Part shown: positions 46,380-60,290 of the stretch, piece by piece
Layout: every line of letters begins with the position of its first letter
How positions within the stretch are numbered: position 1 is the first letter of the stretch
Assembly (NCBI GenBank): GCA_050084985.1
Contig: JBITNC010000002.1
Span: forward strand, 12,214,001-12,278,000
DNA length: 64,000 nucleotides
Direction: 5' to 3'
DNA from: Nageia nagi
Lineage: Eukaryota > Pinophyta
Position numbers and translations under genes: made by a program
The notes under the pieces: generated by a model
What the model was told of the DNA's origin: nothing
Database searches by the model: none
The model's input: only the letters and a program-made list of their open reading frames with translations

Positions 46380-47780
46380 TTGAATCAAGTGGAAGCAATG
46401 GCAGAAGAAGGGAGGTTTAGGGTGGAGAAGTTTAATGGTTAGAATTTTGGAAGATGTAAATGGGAATACTTCTACCAAAAGGACCTTAATTTACCCCTTA
46501 GGGAAAAGGTAATGAGTAAACTCATAAACATGGATGATGCAAACTGGGAGCTTTTGGATAAAAAGGCTTTAGGTATAATGAGATTGTGCTTGGGTGTAAT
46601 TGTAGTCTTCAACATCTCAAAGGAAAAGACTAAAAAGGGTGTCATGGACAAGTTGGCTAAGATGTATGAAAGCCCTTAACCTCAAACAAGGTATTTCTTA
46701 ACAAATAATTATTTAATATACAAATTCTTGAAGGAGTTTTTATTTTGGATCACTTGAATGAGTTTAATATTATTACTAATCAATTTAATTTAATGGTTTT
46801 AGATTTTAATGATGAAGTAAGGGCCTTGGTGATATTGTATTCATTGTCAGAAAGTTGAAGTATCTTGGTAATGATGGTTAGTAATTTTGCTTCAAGTTCT
46901 AATAAGTTAGTGTTTGATGATATGGTGGGCATCCTTCTTAGTGAGGAAACGTAGAGATAAAACCATAGGGGAAACAATGGAGAATCCTAATGCATTACTT
47001 GTTGAGAATAAAGGAAGATAAAGGGAGAGAGGTGGACATCAAAATCAAGGAAGGGTAAAAGGTAATTCCAATGGAAAAGGCATTATTGAGTGTTGATATT
47101 GTGGGAAGAAGGGACATCTCAAGTGTGATTGTTGGGCTAGGAAACAAGATGGAAAAGAAAGCAATGTGAATGAAGGTAATAATCATGAAGCAAACATCAT
47201 TAGTGAGTTTCTTAAAGAAGCTTTAATATTAACTCTAAACATGCATAATGATTATTGGATGTTAGAATCAGGAGCTTCTTTCCATGTTACTTATCATAAG
47301 GGTTATTTTATTAAGTATATTCAAGGAGATTTTAGACAAGTTAAGTTGGGTAATGATCATCCATGAAGGATAGTTGGTATGGGGAAAGTTAAGATCAAGT
47401 TACCAAATGGAAATCAAGAGGTGCTCAAGGAGGTGAGGTACATCCTTGATTTGAAAAGGAATCTCATTTCGGAAAGCAAACATGATGGTGAAGAATATAT
47501 GGTTTCATTCAAAAATAAAAGTTAGAATGCATATAAGTGTTCCATAGTTGTTGCTAAAGGTAATATGGTTGGTTCTCTATATTTTCTTATTAACACTTCT
47601 AACGATGTTATGGATTTAGCTCCTATAGGTGAGAATGTAAACAAGCAACATCACAAGTTTGGAGATAAAAGGGAAGTGGGTTTTGGAGGAGAAAAGAAGA
47701 AGGTTGGAAAGGGTGTTTCCAAGGATAAGAAGAAGAATATATGGATACCAAAGGTGCAAGGGATTCTTCAACATTAGGAT
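46380..47780 (+). pseudogene. Copia gag and protease relic
   Basis: Gag frames: FRVEKFNG, WEYFYQKDLNLPLREK, WELLDKKALGIMRLCL, NISKEKTKKGVMDKLAKMYE. A CCHC knuckle near 47095-47140 reads YCGKKGHLKCDCW. The protease is in the frame 47166-47366 (YWMLESGASFHVTYHKGYF; the Asp of the usual DSGAS is replaced by Glu). KIKLPNGNQEVLKEVRYILD follows. Stops at several points. Downstream of about 47800 no pol domain is recognisable. Confidence 0.85.
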
Positions 47781-48301
47781 AAGGAAATTCCATCAAGGGA
47801 TGTTGGAATATGTGAAAGGGTAAACCAAGAATTCTCCATAGATTCATGTATTTTATATACTAATGATGGTAATTTTTGTGTGCAAAAGAAATCCAAGAAG
47901 GAGTGGGAGCTTGTTGGCATGGACAAGGAGGTAAAATCCTTGATGCAAGACCAAGGGTGTTTGGTGAAGCTACTTATAGCTATGAAATATTTGTATGATT
48001 TTTATATATGCATGATGGAAACAAAGGAAAAAGGAGTGCACAAGGAAAGTCTTACAATAAAAGTATTTGCACAAGAAGCTGGTATGACCCATGGAGTGGA
48101 AGGTGTGGACTGGTTGAGGTTCATGGAACATCAAGATGGAAACTAGTTGAGGTTCATGGTGAGTTCAGTTGGAAGACTTGGTTAAGTTGCAAAGAAGGAA
48201 TTGGCGGTTATCCCAATTTCATTTGATCTCAAGGAGTAAGAGGTCAAGATGAGAATATCCATATCCAAGGTGTTGCAGGAATCAATCTCAAAGTGGAATA
48301 T
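47781..48301 (+). other. Interior between protease and 3' LTR, pol missing
   Basis: Only 0.5 kb, with an 88-codon open frame (47880-48146) lacking integrase or reverse transcriptase motifs. The normal 3 kb of pol has been lost, or this element never had it. Confidence 0.5.
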
Positions 48302-48687
48302 TGTTAGGAATTGAGCCTAATAATTTGTCTAGCTCATGGTTTTCTATTTTTTTTTTTTTTTTGTAATCAACATACACAAGGTAGATCAATATCAATTGGC
48401 TAGAAGATTAGTAAGATCTAGTCAATTGTAAGATCAGTTGGTTGATTGATAAATTAGCCACTCGATCTCAACCTCCTAAGGGAAGATCAAGAATGCTAAT
48501 CTTCCCCCTGAATTAAGATCAATAGTAATTGGCCTAAGGCATCCGATCTTGATAAAGGATTGGTATGATGATGGTTGACTACAATTCTTGAGGCATAAAA
48601 TCTCTATTTTAGGCTTGGAAACTCATTCTTACTTTATTCTAAGTTTAGGAATTGATGTTGCTATTGATGGAAAATTTATTTCATGGT

Positions 48688-51333
48688 TGCTAGCATGGGA
48701 ATTGGTCAACTTAATATGAAATTAACAATCAATTGACCAAAGTAAGTTATATGTATCAGTTTGGAAACTAAATCATATAAGTTTGGAGGATGAGTTAAGT
48801 TAACTAATCGAGATTAAGCAAAGCAACACCAAGATAACTAATTGACACACCTCTTCCAAAGTTTCACAAAGAAGATATAAAAAGTGACTCTAAGAGTTAT
48901 GGAGAAGCATAAATCAATCATACCAACACTCATTCATCAAATATCACTACTACACATCAACATATTGTATAAGTGCCCATCAACATGCCATAGATGTGTC
49001 GACTAGTGAAGTTATGAGAGTCTAGTGGGATAGACTATAACATATAGCAAATATCATTATATCAATTGTTATAATTGAATGTATTTGAACTTATTAATAA
49101 ATAAATTATCCCTCTTTTTTATAAATTATTATGTGCCCCACTTTCTATTTATTTAAGTAGTTTATATTCATTTCTTTAATTCTTTTAATTCCAGTTGTAG
49201 GTAAGAACCCCCAATTAAATAGATCCATTGGCCAATAGTTCTATTGTTGGGATACTTACAAATAGGGAAGTGAGACATCCATGAAATAGTATAATGAGAA
49301 TAACACTTGGGAATACTGTTAATGAGAATATGACATGTGAGATTAGTTGATTTTCAATAAATAATGATATTGGTAAAAAAAAAAGAGGAATCAAAAGACA
49401 TTTGCATATAGTTCACTTAAAGTTGACAAAAGGGAGAAATGGTCAATTTTATGAAAAAGATGGATTACATATTTTAATAAAAATATTGGAGAAGTATGTA
49501 GGATAAAAGATTCATGTAACTATTATTCACATATGTTCCTTATAGGTGAGAGATGCATGGGACCTAGGTTTCCAATATTGCATATAGTCTATTTTAGAAA
49601 CAAAGATTGTTGCCTCCCCCCATATGAAGTTCTCATTAATGAAGTTTACAAAGATGAAGCTCTAAAAATGAGAAAACTTGCAAAGAAATGAAGACCAAAC
49701 TAAAGAGATTAACAAATAAAAAAAAAGGTACAAGAGTTACTTAGAGAAGAAAGGTGAAGAAATAACAATCAATTAGAAGGAATATAAAGAGAAAAAGATT
49801 CAGATCGATAGAATCAATAGAGAACTTTGGTTTGTCAGGAATACGTACATAATAAAAGTAGATTATGACCAATTGGGTTGTTTTATGGAAGAGATACTAA
49901 TTATTTTGCATAGAGTAGAGTAGTAGGGACTACAACAAGAATTATGATAATGGAACCTATATTGAGACCTATATACTCTATTCTTAGGAGGTACATTATT
50001 TCTTTGTAAAAAATATAAAGGGTATTTTGTTGACTTCGAAGAAGAGCTAAGAAGAAAGAAATCCTCCTCTTATACTATGATTTACTAAAATTCATAGGAA
50101 TGCTCTTGTAAGAATAATACCAATTTATCTAAAAGAAGCCTCGAGGATGAGTCATTATCTTAAGTTGGGGAGGATATGCTAATAGAAAATCGATTGACAA
50201 GGTTCAAGAAGGAAAAGAAAATGAGGAAGATAATTTTTATGTTAAAAAGGATGGAAGAAATATGAAGAAAAGGAGAGACTGATAAGTACTTCGAAGAATA
50301 AGAGTAGGAGTAGGTTAGTAGAGAATAGAGTAGGAGGAATAAAGATTCCTAACTTAGTAAATGACCTTGAGATTAGGATTTGTTTCCTTTCCTAGAGAGA
50401 TACCAAATGATGAATTACCATCTTTGGGAATAAAGATGAACTATGATAGGAAGGAATAGAAAATGCCAAGATCAATGGGAAATCAAGAAACCACCTAGAA
50501 GATACCAATTAACAAACTACCCCCACCAGAATTAGAGGTGAATATTAAGGTTATATAAGGAAATGTTGATGAATCAATAGAGATTTCAACATATCTGACT
50601 ACTTATACTATATTGACTAATGAATCACCATCCCTAGAAATGAGGATCAACTATGATTGGAATAGGAAGAAAGAAATATGATCAACAAAGATCATGGAGT
50701 TAGAAGATAGTAATGAGAAGAAATGACTTTGAGAATCCTCTTATACCTTTGTACTCTCTCTGTCCAAAAACTAGATAAAGGAAGTCTCAAGGACTAGCCT
50801 TGGTTTTAATTTGGGAAGGCTATTAGCATGGAAATCGATCAATCAAATATGATATTTACAATCATTCAACCAAAGTAAGTTATATGTATTGATCTGGCAA
50901 CCAAATCATATTAGTTTGAAGGATGAGTTAAGCTAACTAATTAAGATTAAGCAAAGTGATACCAAGATAACTAATAGGTACACCTCTTATGAAGTAACTT
51001 GAAGAGTTATATATAATAATCAATAAATCAACCCATCACTCATCCATTGAACATCACTACTACACATCAACATATTGTATAAGTAACTATTTGTAAGCCT
51101 CATGAGAGCCGAGTATGATGGACTATATCATATAGAAAATATCAATGTATCGATTATTATAATCAAATGTATTTGAACTTAGATATTAATAAAGAGATTA
51201 CCTCCCTCTTTAATTAATTATTATGCACCCCCATTTCTATCTACTAAAGTAGTTTATATTCATTTATTTCATTCTTTCGATTCTAGTTGTAGGTAAGATT
51301 CCCCAATTGACTGAATCCATCAATCAATAATTA
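48688..51333 (+). mobile_element. LTR element without recognisable coding region, nested in the 3' LTR
   Basis: LTR copies at 48688-about 49240 (TGCTAGCATGGGAATTGG...) and 50821-about 51333 (TATTAGCATGGAAATCG...). They share AACCAAATCATAT(A/T)AGTTT(G)GA, ATCAACATATTGTATAAGT and CTAGTTGTAGGTAAGA-type runs. A purine tract (GGGAAGGC) precedes the second copy. The 1.6-kb interior has many stops and no known domain. The matching halves of the outer LTR on both sides prove the insertion. The exact duplication could not be fixed. Confidence 0.8.
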
Positions 51334-51743
51334 TTTTTCAGTATAGTTTGGTCTAAGATAAAGCTTGTATAGATCTTTATAAATATATTATAATATTCAT
51401 TGTAAAGAGAAGGAATTGGAGAGAATTAGAGTAGAGATTTACATAGATATGAGAAATAAGAGAGTAGGTAATTCCTTGTAAGAGAAATTTAGTTTGTAGT
51501 GAGTATTCATTGTGTAAACCAAAGACAAAGGTACAATGGTTTAGCTATTGGTTATATCTCTTGGTGTCTTTGGATTGATTGAATCAAAGGATTGGATATT
51601 ATTTATGGATGTAGTCCACATTGAGTGAACCATGTTACATTATTTTTTCTCTCTTGTGTGATCTTATTTACCTAATTCTTCTTTTGGTTTTGAGTAAAGT
51701 AATTTCTCAACTTTATTTTTATATATTAAATCCTAATATGTCA

Positions 51744-53039
51744 TCCTCATAAGATAATATTATATTATATATAATATCAATAAAATAGCATATACTATCA
51801 TTTAGGTTAAGATAATTAAAATAGAAAAAGGGGTACATATTTTAGGTGTCAATAGTTACCCTCTTTGCAAGTGTAATAGACTTGTCCATGTAATTACACA
51901 TTACAAAGGAAAATAATCATCATATGAAAAGAGAGAGTATATAATAATTATTTGAATAGAACATGGCGATAGCATTGGGTTGTCCATTTTGGATGGTTAT
52001 TTGATTCCTCTCATTGCCTTGGTTTTTGCAATGATGAGCTTCAAAGAGAGTCGAAGAAATCAAGGCAAATAACCTACAAAAGACGATAAAAAATAACATG
52101 TCCTAAATATCCTATATATATAATGCATTTTTCATTATATCATCATAGCATAATATCATAAGGGGGGTGCTTAATGCCCTATGCACTAATGGAAATGAAA
52201 ATGAAAATGAAAATGATGGCTAGTACTCAAATCAACAAAGTAACCAAAACATAAGTGATAGTTAATGCCCCAACCAACATAGGGAGTGATGGTTAATACC
52301 TTAACCAAAAAAGGAACCAAAACATAAGTGATTTTTAATACCCCAACCAAAAAAGGGACCATAAAATAAGTGATGGTTAACACCCCAACAATCATCACAA
52401 TGATCCTGCCATTGCAAGTACCCTTTTCCCTAGGTACCATTAGGATTAGCATATGTAAAATTAGAAGAGAAAAAGATAGAGAGATATAGAAAATGACACA
52501 TACACTTACCATTTTGGATGAACTTTATGCTCCTAAGGATGTTCTTTCTTGAATTATAGGATAAGTATTATTATCATGGATACGCAATGCAAATGTTGAG
52601 AGGAACTATAGTATTGATGATAAATACTTTAGCTTTCTTGATTTTAAAGTTTGCATAAATATAATTAATGATGAATACTTTAGGTTTGTATCTTCACTCT
52701 TTGTCAATGAAACATGATAAAGATTATTGGACAATTTTTTTCCAATAGTAAATGCATTTGGGTGGAAACTCCCTATCTATACTAGAAACGAGCTTTCTTT
52801 TATGAATAAATTACATAAAGGACTCATAAATTTTAATCTCAGACTTGACAATGATTTGAAATAAGGGTTGTTCACAAATACTTCCTAGAGTTAACACTTG
52901 GGAATTGGAGACCAATTTGAGCTAAAAAATTAAAAAGCAAGGATAACTAACTATTGGGTAAAATTTGAACTAAAAATATGAAACTAGCATAATCTAGGCT
53001 GCAACTTATCAAATATAGAAGGGCTTAAAGTGCATAAAA
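51744..53039. other. AT-rich DNA, no gene; short tandem repeats
   Basis: 52194-52220 is (GAAAAT)n. 52232-52393 holds four diverged units of about 37-43 bp built on AACATAAGTGAT, GTTAATACCCCAACCAA and AAAAGGGACC. Nothing coding was recognised. Confidence 0.5.
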
Positions 53040-55480
53040 TTACTAGGATATTTTTATTATTTCCCCTCAATGGCCTACAATTTGTAAGCATCCTTAACAA
53101 AATTGGTTGCTACATAAAAGGTCCAATCCAATTGGACTCAAATTTTCTTATCTTATCCTCATTTCTGCATTGGTCTTATGATCCTTAACGACCATATCTC
53201 TAAATTTGAACTCCTTTGGCTTGATCTTATTACTTTAGGATATTATTATTTTGTTATAATAGATCCTAATATGCTTTAGAGCATTCACTCTTTTTTCATC
53301 AATAACTTCTAACTATCTTAGTTTTTCCACTCTTTTGTCCTCTTCATCAATGATGCCTTCAAGATAAATTCTCAAGGATGACATTTCAAGCTTTAAGGAA
53401 ATCACAACTTCATCTCCATACATATGAGAATAAAGAATACAACCTGTAGCTGATATTATGCTTGTCATATATGCCTCTAAATCATATGATAATTGCTTAT
53501 GCTAATCTTTACCATATACCTTGCAAAACAAATTTGATAATAATTTTATTTGTTGCTTTAGCTTAACCACTACATTGGGAATAATCGGGGTAAAAGAAAT
53601 TTTGTTGAATATGGAAGAGTTACTAAAATTATTTCACCACTTTATCTCTTAGATTTAGACCATTATTCATGAAGAGTTTTGATGGCACTCCAAATCTGGC
53701 TATGATATGATCAAGTAGGAACTTGATAATTTGAGGGCCTTTTGAGGATTTTGCAGGAGCTTATTCCACCTACTTTGTGAAGTAATAAATGGTTGTGATG
53801 ATGAAATTCTTACCCTCCATTTATTTTGGATAGATCACTATAATGATATCAATTTTCCATATTAAGAATGACAAAGGAGAGACCATGTATGGAGCTCTTA
53901 AGATGGAGTGAATTAAAGGTTAGCATGATTTTGATATTCCATATATTTCTTAACATGAACAATGCAATATTTCTCCATGGGTGGCCAATAGTTACCCAAT
54001 CTAAAATGCTTATGATAGTTTATCTTATCATTGAAGTGGCCACCACTTATGCCTGCATGAACATATTCCATTGCTTTCTCAACATCATTAATGAGAAAAC
54101 ACCTAATAAGGGTACATTCAAATGACCTCTTATATAAGACATCTTAGTGAGAACATATATAAAGTGATATTTCTTAGCCTTATCCTTTAATTATTGTCAA
54201 TTCCTTCAAGAATTATTCCATATTTGATGAAAGCATAGATGTATTTATACCAAACATCAAAGGGAAGCACACCAAAGGAGAAAGAATCATGATAGATAAA
54301 ATTTGAACAAAGATGCTCATCAATAAAATGAAAAGGCTTTTGTAATTTATTAGTGGTAATTATGGTATCCTCATCTTCAATAGGAATAGGAGTCAAAGAG
54401 GCATCATTTTCCATGGAATCAACATACTTATTATAATTCCTTGAAATGCTAAATATTTTGACTTTAACAAAATATCTCATGATCAAATCCTCAACTAGCT
54501 TTTTATAAAGAATAAAATTCTCACCTTTGTTATTGCACATACCTTTAATATGATTTGTGATCAATTGAGAATCATTATAGATATTGATGTTCTTTACCTT
54601 GAGCAAAATAACAACCTTGATGCCCAAAGCCTCATACTTAACCATATTATTTATATAATCGAATATAAGTTTTTAATCCATTGGGATAATTCGAATTTAA
54701 AGAGGTATCAATACAATACTTATCATATCCCCTTTAATATACTTTGAACCATCAATATAAAGATTCCATGTATCATTTTTTTTATCAACAAAAGAACTAA
54801 ACTTATCCAAAAATTGGTCATGAAGAGGAGATGAATCATTACATGCAAATTTCTCTACAAAATTTTCTATAACTTGACCTTTAATTAATTTTTGATAAAT
54901 AAAAAAAATATTAAATTCTTGCAATAATATCACTTATTTAGCAACTCTACCTTGAAGATTAGGTTTGGAAAGAAGGTACCTTAGAGAACTAGTTTAGGCA
55001 ATTACATATGTGATTTTATTGATCATGTAATACTCAATTTTATTGTAGCAAGGAAAAGTCTTTATATTGAATTATACCTTGTCTTATAATCTAATAATGT
55101 ATTTCTAATATAGTATATTTCTCTTTCTTCCTTTTCCTCACTTATTCGCGTAAGCATTGACCTAAAGGCTTTCATTGTTGCTAAGACATACAATTTCAAA
55201 GGCTTATAATGATCAAGAGAAAATAAAACAAGAGAATTTAAGAGATACATTTTGATTTATTAATATCATTGTTAACATTTCTCATCCCAAATGAACTTTA
55301 CATTATTCTTAAGTAAATGAAAGTAAGGAGTACTCTTATCAACCGATTGAGCTATGGAGCTTTTTATAGCTTGCACCTTTACTTAAAAATGTCTAAGCTC
55401 TTTGTGGATCATTAGAGGAGGAATTTTTGATATGGCCTTGAATTTATTTTAATCAACCTCCATTCCTCTTTTCAAGATAA
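53040..55480 (-). pseudogene. Tat/Ogre-type gypsy pol relic (RT end, RNase H, second RNase H, integrase)
   Basis: On the minus strand from 55460: RT thumb (KFKAISKIPPLMIHKELRHF), RNase H (EIYYIRNTLLDYKTRY, 55100), a second RNase H (TWNLYIDGSKYIKGD at 54790; KYEALGIKVVILLKVKNIN and YNDSQLITNHIKG at 54640-54540), then integrase (MEGKNFIITTIYYFTK near 53820; ATGCILYSHMYGDEVVISLK near 53440). The extra RNase H of the YxDGS...NDSQLI type marks the Tat lineage. Stops are frequent. Neither LTR was found. Confidence 0.82.
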
Positions 55481-58119
55481 TGTATAGACACCTAAAAGTG
55501 ATTTTCTATTTATTACAAAATCATATTTATGGTATCTAGATGAAATATTATTTAAATTATGTAAATATTAAGATTAATGTGCTAATAATGGAATAATGAA
55601 TGCTAAAAATTCTTAATAATTATTATGTCTATAATTATTTTTATATTCTCATTATTATCTTATAACATCAACTAATGCTCTTTTTTGTTAGTTTGCAGGG
55701 TATATAAGGAGGAGAAAGGCATGCTATTCCTAATAAGATCTAATCTTAATAGGTTGACTAGGACAATAACACATATCTTCCTCAATGTTTCTTAGAAAAA
55801 CCTATCCAAATTGGATATTTTAACTCTAGAGTTCTTTAATACTTTATTTTTTATGTGCATTATATGATTTTCTAACTACAACATCATTAGTGATCTTTCA
55901 TTTTGTAAAAAGAATGTCAATATTTATATTTTGATATAATTGGAATGACATTTCTTAGTGATAATTAACCTTGACCCAAGACATTATATATCTATATTAT
56001 GTTCATCATAGATTTGATCCAATCCCATTGCTATCCAAGATCTATCATTTAAGGATTGACATCAAAAAAAGTAAACTACTCCATTGTTATTTACTTTGGT
56101 TAATTATTTAATGGTGTTGTATCTTAGCATAATTTTATCTTTATAACTCATATGTATAATTTAATTATGTTTATTTATTAAGCATAATTATTTTTATTGT
56201 CTACATTTTGGTGAATCAACTACTTTGAAAGATCTAGGCATTTTTATCTTTTAAAACCCTAGATCTATAATTTTGTTTTTGAAAAAATTGGTGGTTCACT
56301 TTATTAAAAAAATCAAAATCATAGGTGATGATAGTAAATAATTTTTTGAGAACAAGTTGAGCTTATTGCATGAATTTTCATCAATTTCTCTATAGGTTTT
56401 CAATTTAAAAATAAAATATTTTTTGCATAGAACCCTAGATATTGAAAATTATTTTCTTGAATTCAAGAGGTTCTAGCATCATAAAACTTTTACTAAATCA
56501 TAGATAGATATACTAGAAAATTAATTTTAATTTTTCATGATCTAAAATTATATATTTCATCATATTTCATTAATTTTTTGTTTAAACTCTAAATATTGCA
56601 TTTTATCATCGCTAATAGAGGTTACTTTCATGGATTATGGAATATGTTATGTGATACATTTAGATTTTATAATATATCAAATCAAGAATAAGAAATGCCT
56701 AAAGTAAATGATATGTCAATCATAGATAATCATTTGAATGATAATGATAATGCAAATGATAATTATACTACTAAAATAGATTATAAGGAATACTTAAATC
56801 TAGATCTTATGGATAAATATGATATTTCTCATATTTTATTTGAAAATTTACTAGTTATGAGTCAACTAATGAAAATTAAAGAACATATATTACCTAATCC
56901 TTTTCTATTAGGTATTAACATAGATCCTGATCTAAAAAGACATGTCATGAATTAAAAGATCCTTTTGTAAGAAATCATTATATACAAATAATTTAAAGAT
57001 AAAATTCCCTTAGTACTGACAAAATCAAAATCACCATTGTTCTAGTATAGATTAAAAAATGATAGCTTTAGTTCAAAAAGTATAAATAGTTCAATAAATA
57101 CAAACTAAAATCAAAATAATTTAGCAATATCTTAGTAGGTCTCAAAATATCAATCACAATAATATGAAAAAGAAGAATTAAGAAGAGAAAATTTAAATAA
57201 GAAAGAGGATCAGGTTCTTATTTAATTTTGTAAAATTAATAATAAAGGAAATTGGTCAACAAAAGAATATGTAATCAAACTTGAATTCATTGATTAAATA
57301 GTGAAAAGTAAGATATTTTGTAAGGAATTTAAAGGTGAGCAACAAGAAATTATTTATTTTAAAGAATAAATGAGAATTCAAAAGAGAAATAGAATATGTT
57401 TATTTTAATATTTAAAGGGAGACCAAAGAATTGAATATGATGATAGTACTGGTGACTAGACCATTGAATAGCCTCTTATAAATTATCATTTTATATAACA
57501 TCTTCCCTCCTACCCTATCAACATGCCATTCTCCTTCAACAACATATACACACTATTCATTAGCCTATAACAAGTAAATGAGATCAAAACATAATATGTA
57601 TTTTGTATAATTACATAGTTATAATATTCTTGAGTAAAATAATAACTATAGAAATAACAACCTTTACTAAGCTAAAGGTGACCACAACAAGCTAGACCAT
57701 AGAGAGAAATAACTGAAGGTTTCCTTCCACTGATGTAATATTAAAATAGATCAATCCATAAATAGAAAAGTATTAGCATAAAAGGTGTTAATAGAAAAGA
57801 TACTATAAATATTGTTATCACAAACATAATATTCCATGATGTAGACATGGTTTCATCAACTGCAATGATTGGCTATAATAAGGATACCTAGAGCTAGGAA
57901 ATCTTTTTCACTTAGTGCAATCAAACATATTAAAACATGTTATAGAAAAAATATTTCTAAAGCGTCACTCTTAAATTATATTCAACTGGAAACAATTTCT
58001 CATTAGTAATGTTTATAAAGAAGAAATATTCTCAAATCTCATAATGTCTCTCTAACTTGGAATAAAGATACATAATTGATTTGTCTAACATGGAAGAGTC
58101 ATTCATTTGTAATATTGCA
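55481..58119. other. AT-rich DNA without a recognised gene
   Basis: An 86-codon plus-strand frame at 56695-56955, rich in Asn and Asp (DNHLNDNDNANDN), and stop-ridden sequence after it resemble degraded coding DNA, perhaps a retrotransposon gag, but nothing is identifiable. Confidence 0.35.
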
Positions 58120-60290
58120 TTATGAAGGAAATTTGAGTATGTGATTATTACCGTACTATAACTAAGTTTATCTCTAAGTTTGGTACAAGGGATATTGTTG
58201 TGAAGGATGCAAATGGATTCCATCTTTCAAATATACAAAATGTTCTTTTGGAGATAATTGGTGATGCAAACATGCATAACATGCCATATATTTTTAAATG
58301 TAAATACATTATTGATATGTAAAAATATGAAGAATATTTTAGCAATATCATAGTATCTTTTAAAAATGCACAAGTATATAAATAATGAACAAATCCACTT
58401 ATATGATACACGACATGCATATTATTCCATCTATTATGATAAACCTTTGAGTATGCATAGATTTCTATATTGAAACCAAGTTTATCTTGAATATTGTTGC
58501 AAGGGACATTGTTAAATTAAGGATGCAAATGGATTTCACCATTTCAGACATGAAAAATGTTCTTATGGAGATTATTGGTAATGCAAACATGCCAATTATT
58601 CTATCTATTTTGATATGCAAAATCATTACTAATATGTAAAAATACAAATAACTCCACTCATGTGAAACAAAAAATGCTTATTATTCCATCTATTGTAAAG
58701 AGCCTTTGAGTATGTGATGATTGTTATATTGAAACCAAGTTTATCTCTAAGTTTGTTGCAAGGGATATTGTTATGAAGGATTCAAATAGATTCCATAATT
58801 TCAAACATGCAAACTATTCTTGTGAAGATTATTGGTGATGTAAACATGCTTATTATTCCATCTATGTCAAAATGCAAATGCACTACTAATATATAAAAAT
58901 ATGAATAAATCCACTGATGTGATACACAATATGCATATTATTCCATATATTGTGAAGAACCTTTGAGTATGCAATGATTTCGATGTTGGAACCAAGTTTA
59001 TCTCCAAGATTGCTGCAAGGGATATTGTTGTTGAGCATACAAATAGAATCTATCATTTCAAATATGCAAAATGTTCTTGTGGAGATGATTGGTAATGGAA
59101 ACATTTCTATTATTCCATCTATTTTGATATGTAAATTTACTATTAATATATAAAAATATAAATAACCTTTGAGTATTGTAATACTATAATATCAAAATGC
59201 ATTATTAATATGTAAAAGTATGAATAAATCCACTTATGTAATACATAATATGCTTATTATTCCATCTATTGTGAAGAGCCTTAGAGTATGCGATGATTTC
59301 TATATTGTAAACAAGTTTATATCCAATATTGTTCTAAGGGATATTATTATGAAGGATGCAAATAGATTCCATTATTTCAAATATTTAGAATGTTCTTGTG
59401 GAAATTATTGGTGATGCAAACATTCCTATTATTGAATCTATTTTGAAATCTAAAATATGAACAAATCAAATTATATGACACACAAAATGTTTATTATTTC
59501 ATCTATTTTGAATAAACTTTGAGTATGCAATGATTGCCATATTGAAACAAAGTTTTTAAACTCTAAAATTGCTGCAAGGGATATTATTGTTGAGGATGCA
59601 AATGGAATCCATAATTTCAAACATGTAAAATTTTCTTGTGGAGATTATTGATAATGTAAACATGCTTATTATTGCATTTTGAAATGTAAAAATACTATTA
59701 ATATGGAAAAATATGAAGAACCTTTGAGTATGTGATGATTTCCATATTGCAACCAAGTTTATCTCCAAGGTTGTTGCAAGAGACATTCTTGTGAGGTATG
59801 GAAATAGATTCCATCATCTCAAACATGTAGAATGTCCTTATGGAGATTATTGGTGATGAAAACATGTCTATTATTCCATTTATTTTTAAATGTAAGCATA
59901 CTACTAATAAGTAAAAATATGAACAACTCCATTTATGTGATACACAACATGCCTATTATTCCATCTATTTTGAAAAACTTTTCACTATGCAATTATTGGT
60001 AAAATACAACAAAGTTTATCTCCAAGATTTTTGCAAGGGACATTGCTATGAAGAATTCAAATGGATTCCATCATCTCATACATGCATAATGTGTGGAGAT
60101 TATTAGTGATGGAAACATGCCTATTATTTGATCTATTTTAAAATACAAATGCTTTCATAATATATAAAAATATGAACCCAATAACCAAAATATTTGACTA
60201 ATGCACTTTGATAATATTTTTCTTGCATTATTGATATGCTTTATGAAGAACCTTTGAGTGAATCTTATTTCATTTTTCCCAAGACATAAA
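58120..60290. repeat. Diverged tandem array, about eight units of 205-318 bp
   Basis: The anchor AAGTTTATCTC(C/T)AAG...GCAAGGGATATTGTTGTGAA recurs at about 58164, 58478, 58738, 58994, 59312, 59549, 59754 and 60010. Other parts repeat in the same order: ATGCAAATGGATTCCATCAT, ATGTTCTTGTGGAGATTATT, GATGCAAACATGCCTATTAT and CACTATTAATATGTAAAAAT. Units differ by many substitutions and by loss of the last block, so the array is old. No unit keeps an open frame. Confidence 0.9.

Larger units (their letters stand above)
45551..51738 (+). mobile_element. Copia-type element reduced to gag and protease, 3' LTR split by another LTR element
   Basis: 5' LTR 45551-46342 starts TGTTAGGAATTGAG and ends CCTATCA. 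The primer site TGGTATCAAGC follows at 46345. 3' LTR starts at 48302 after AAAGTGGAATAT, is interrupted from 48688 to about 51333, and ends near 51738 (CCTAATA). Flanking TATCA (45546-45550) and TGTCA (51739-51743) match at 4 of 5 bases. The interior holds gag and a protease but no integrase or reverse transcriptase. Confidence 0.88.

Noticed and set aside
58120-60290. CRISPR-like or regularly spaced array
   Set aside because: Eukaryotic context, units of 205-318 bp with diverged sequence throughout and no unique spacers.
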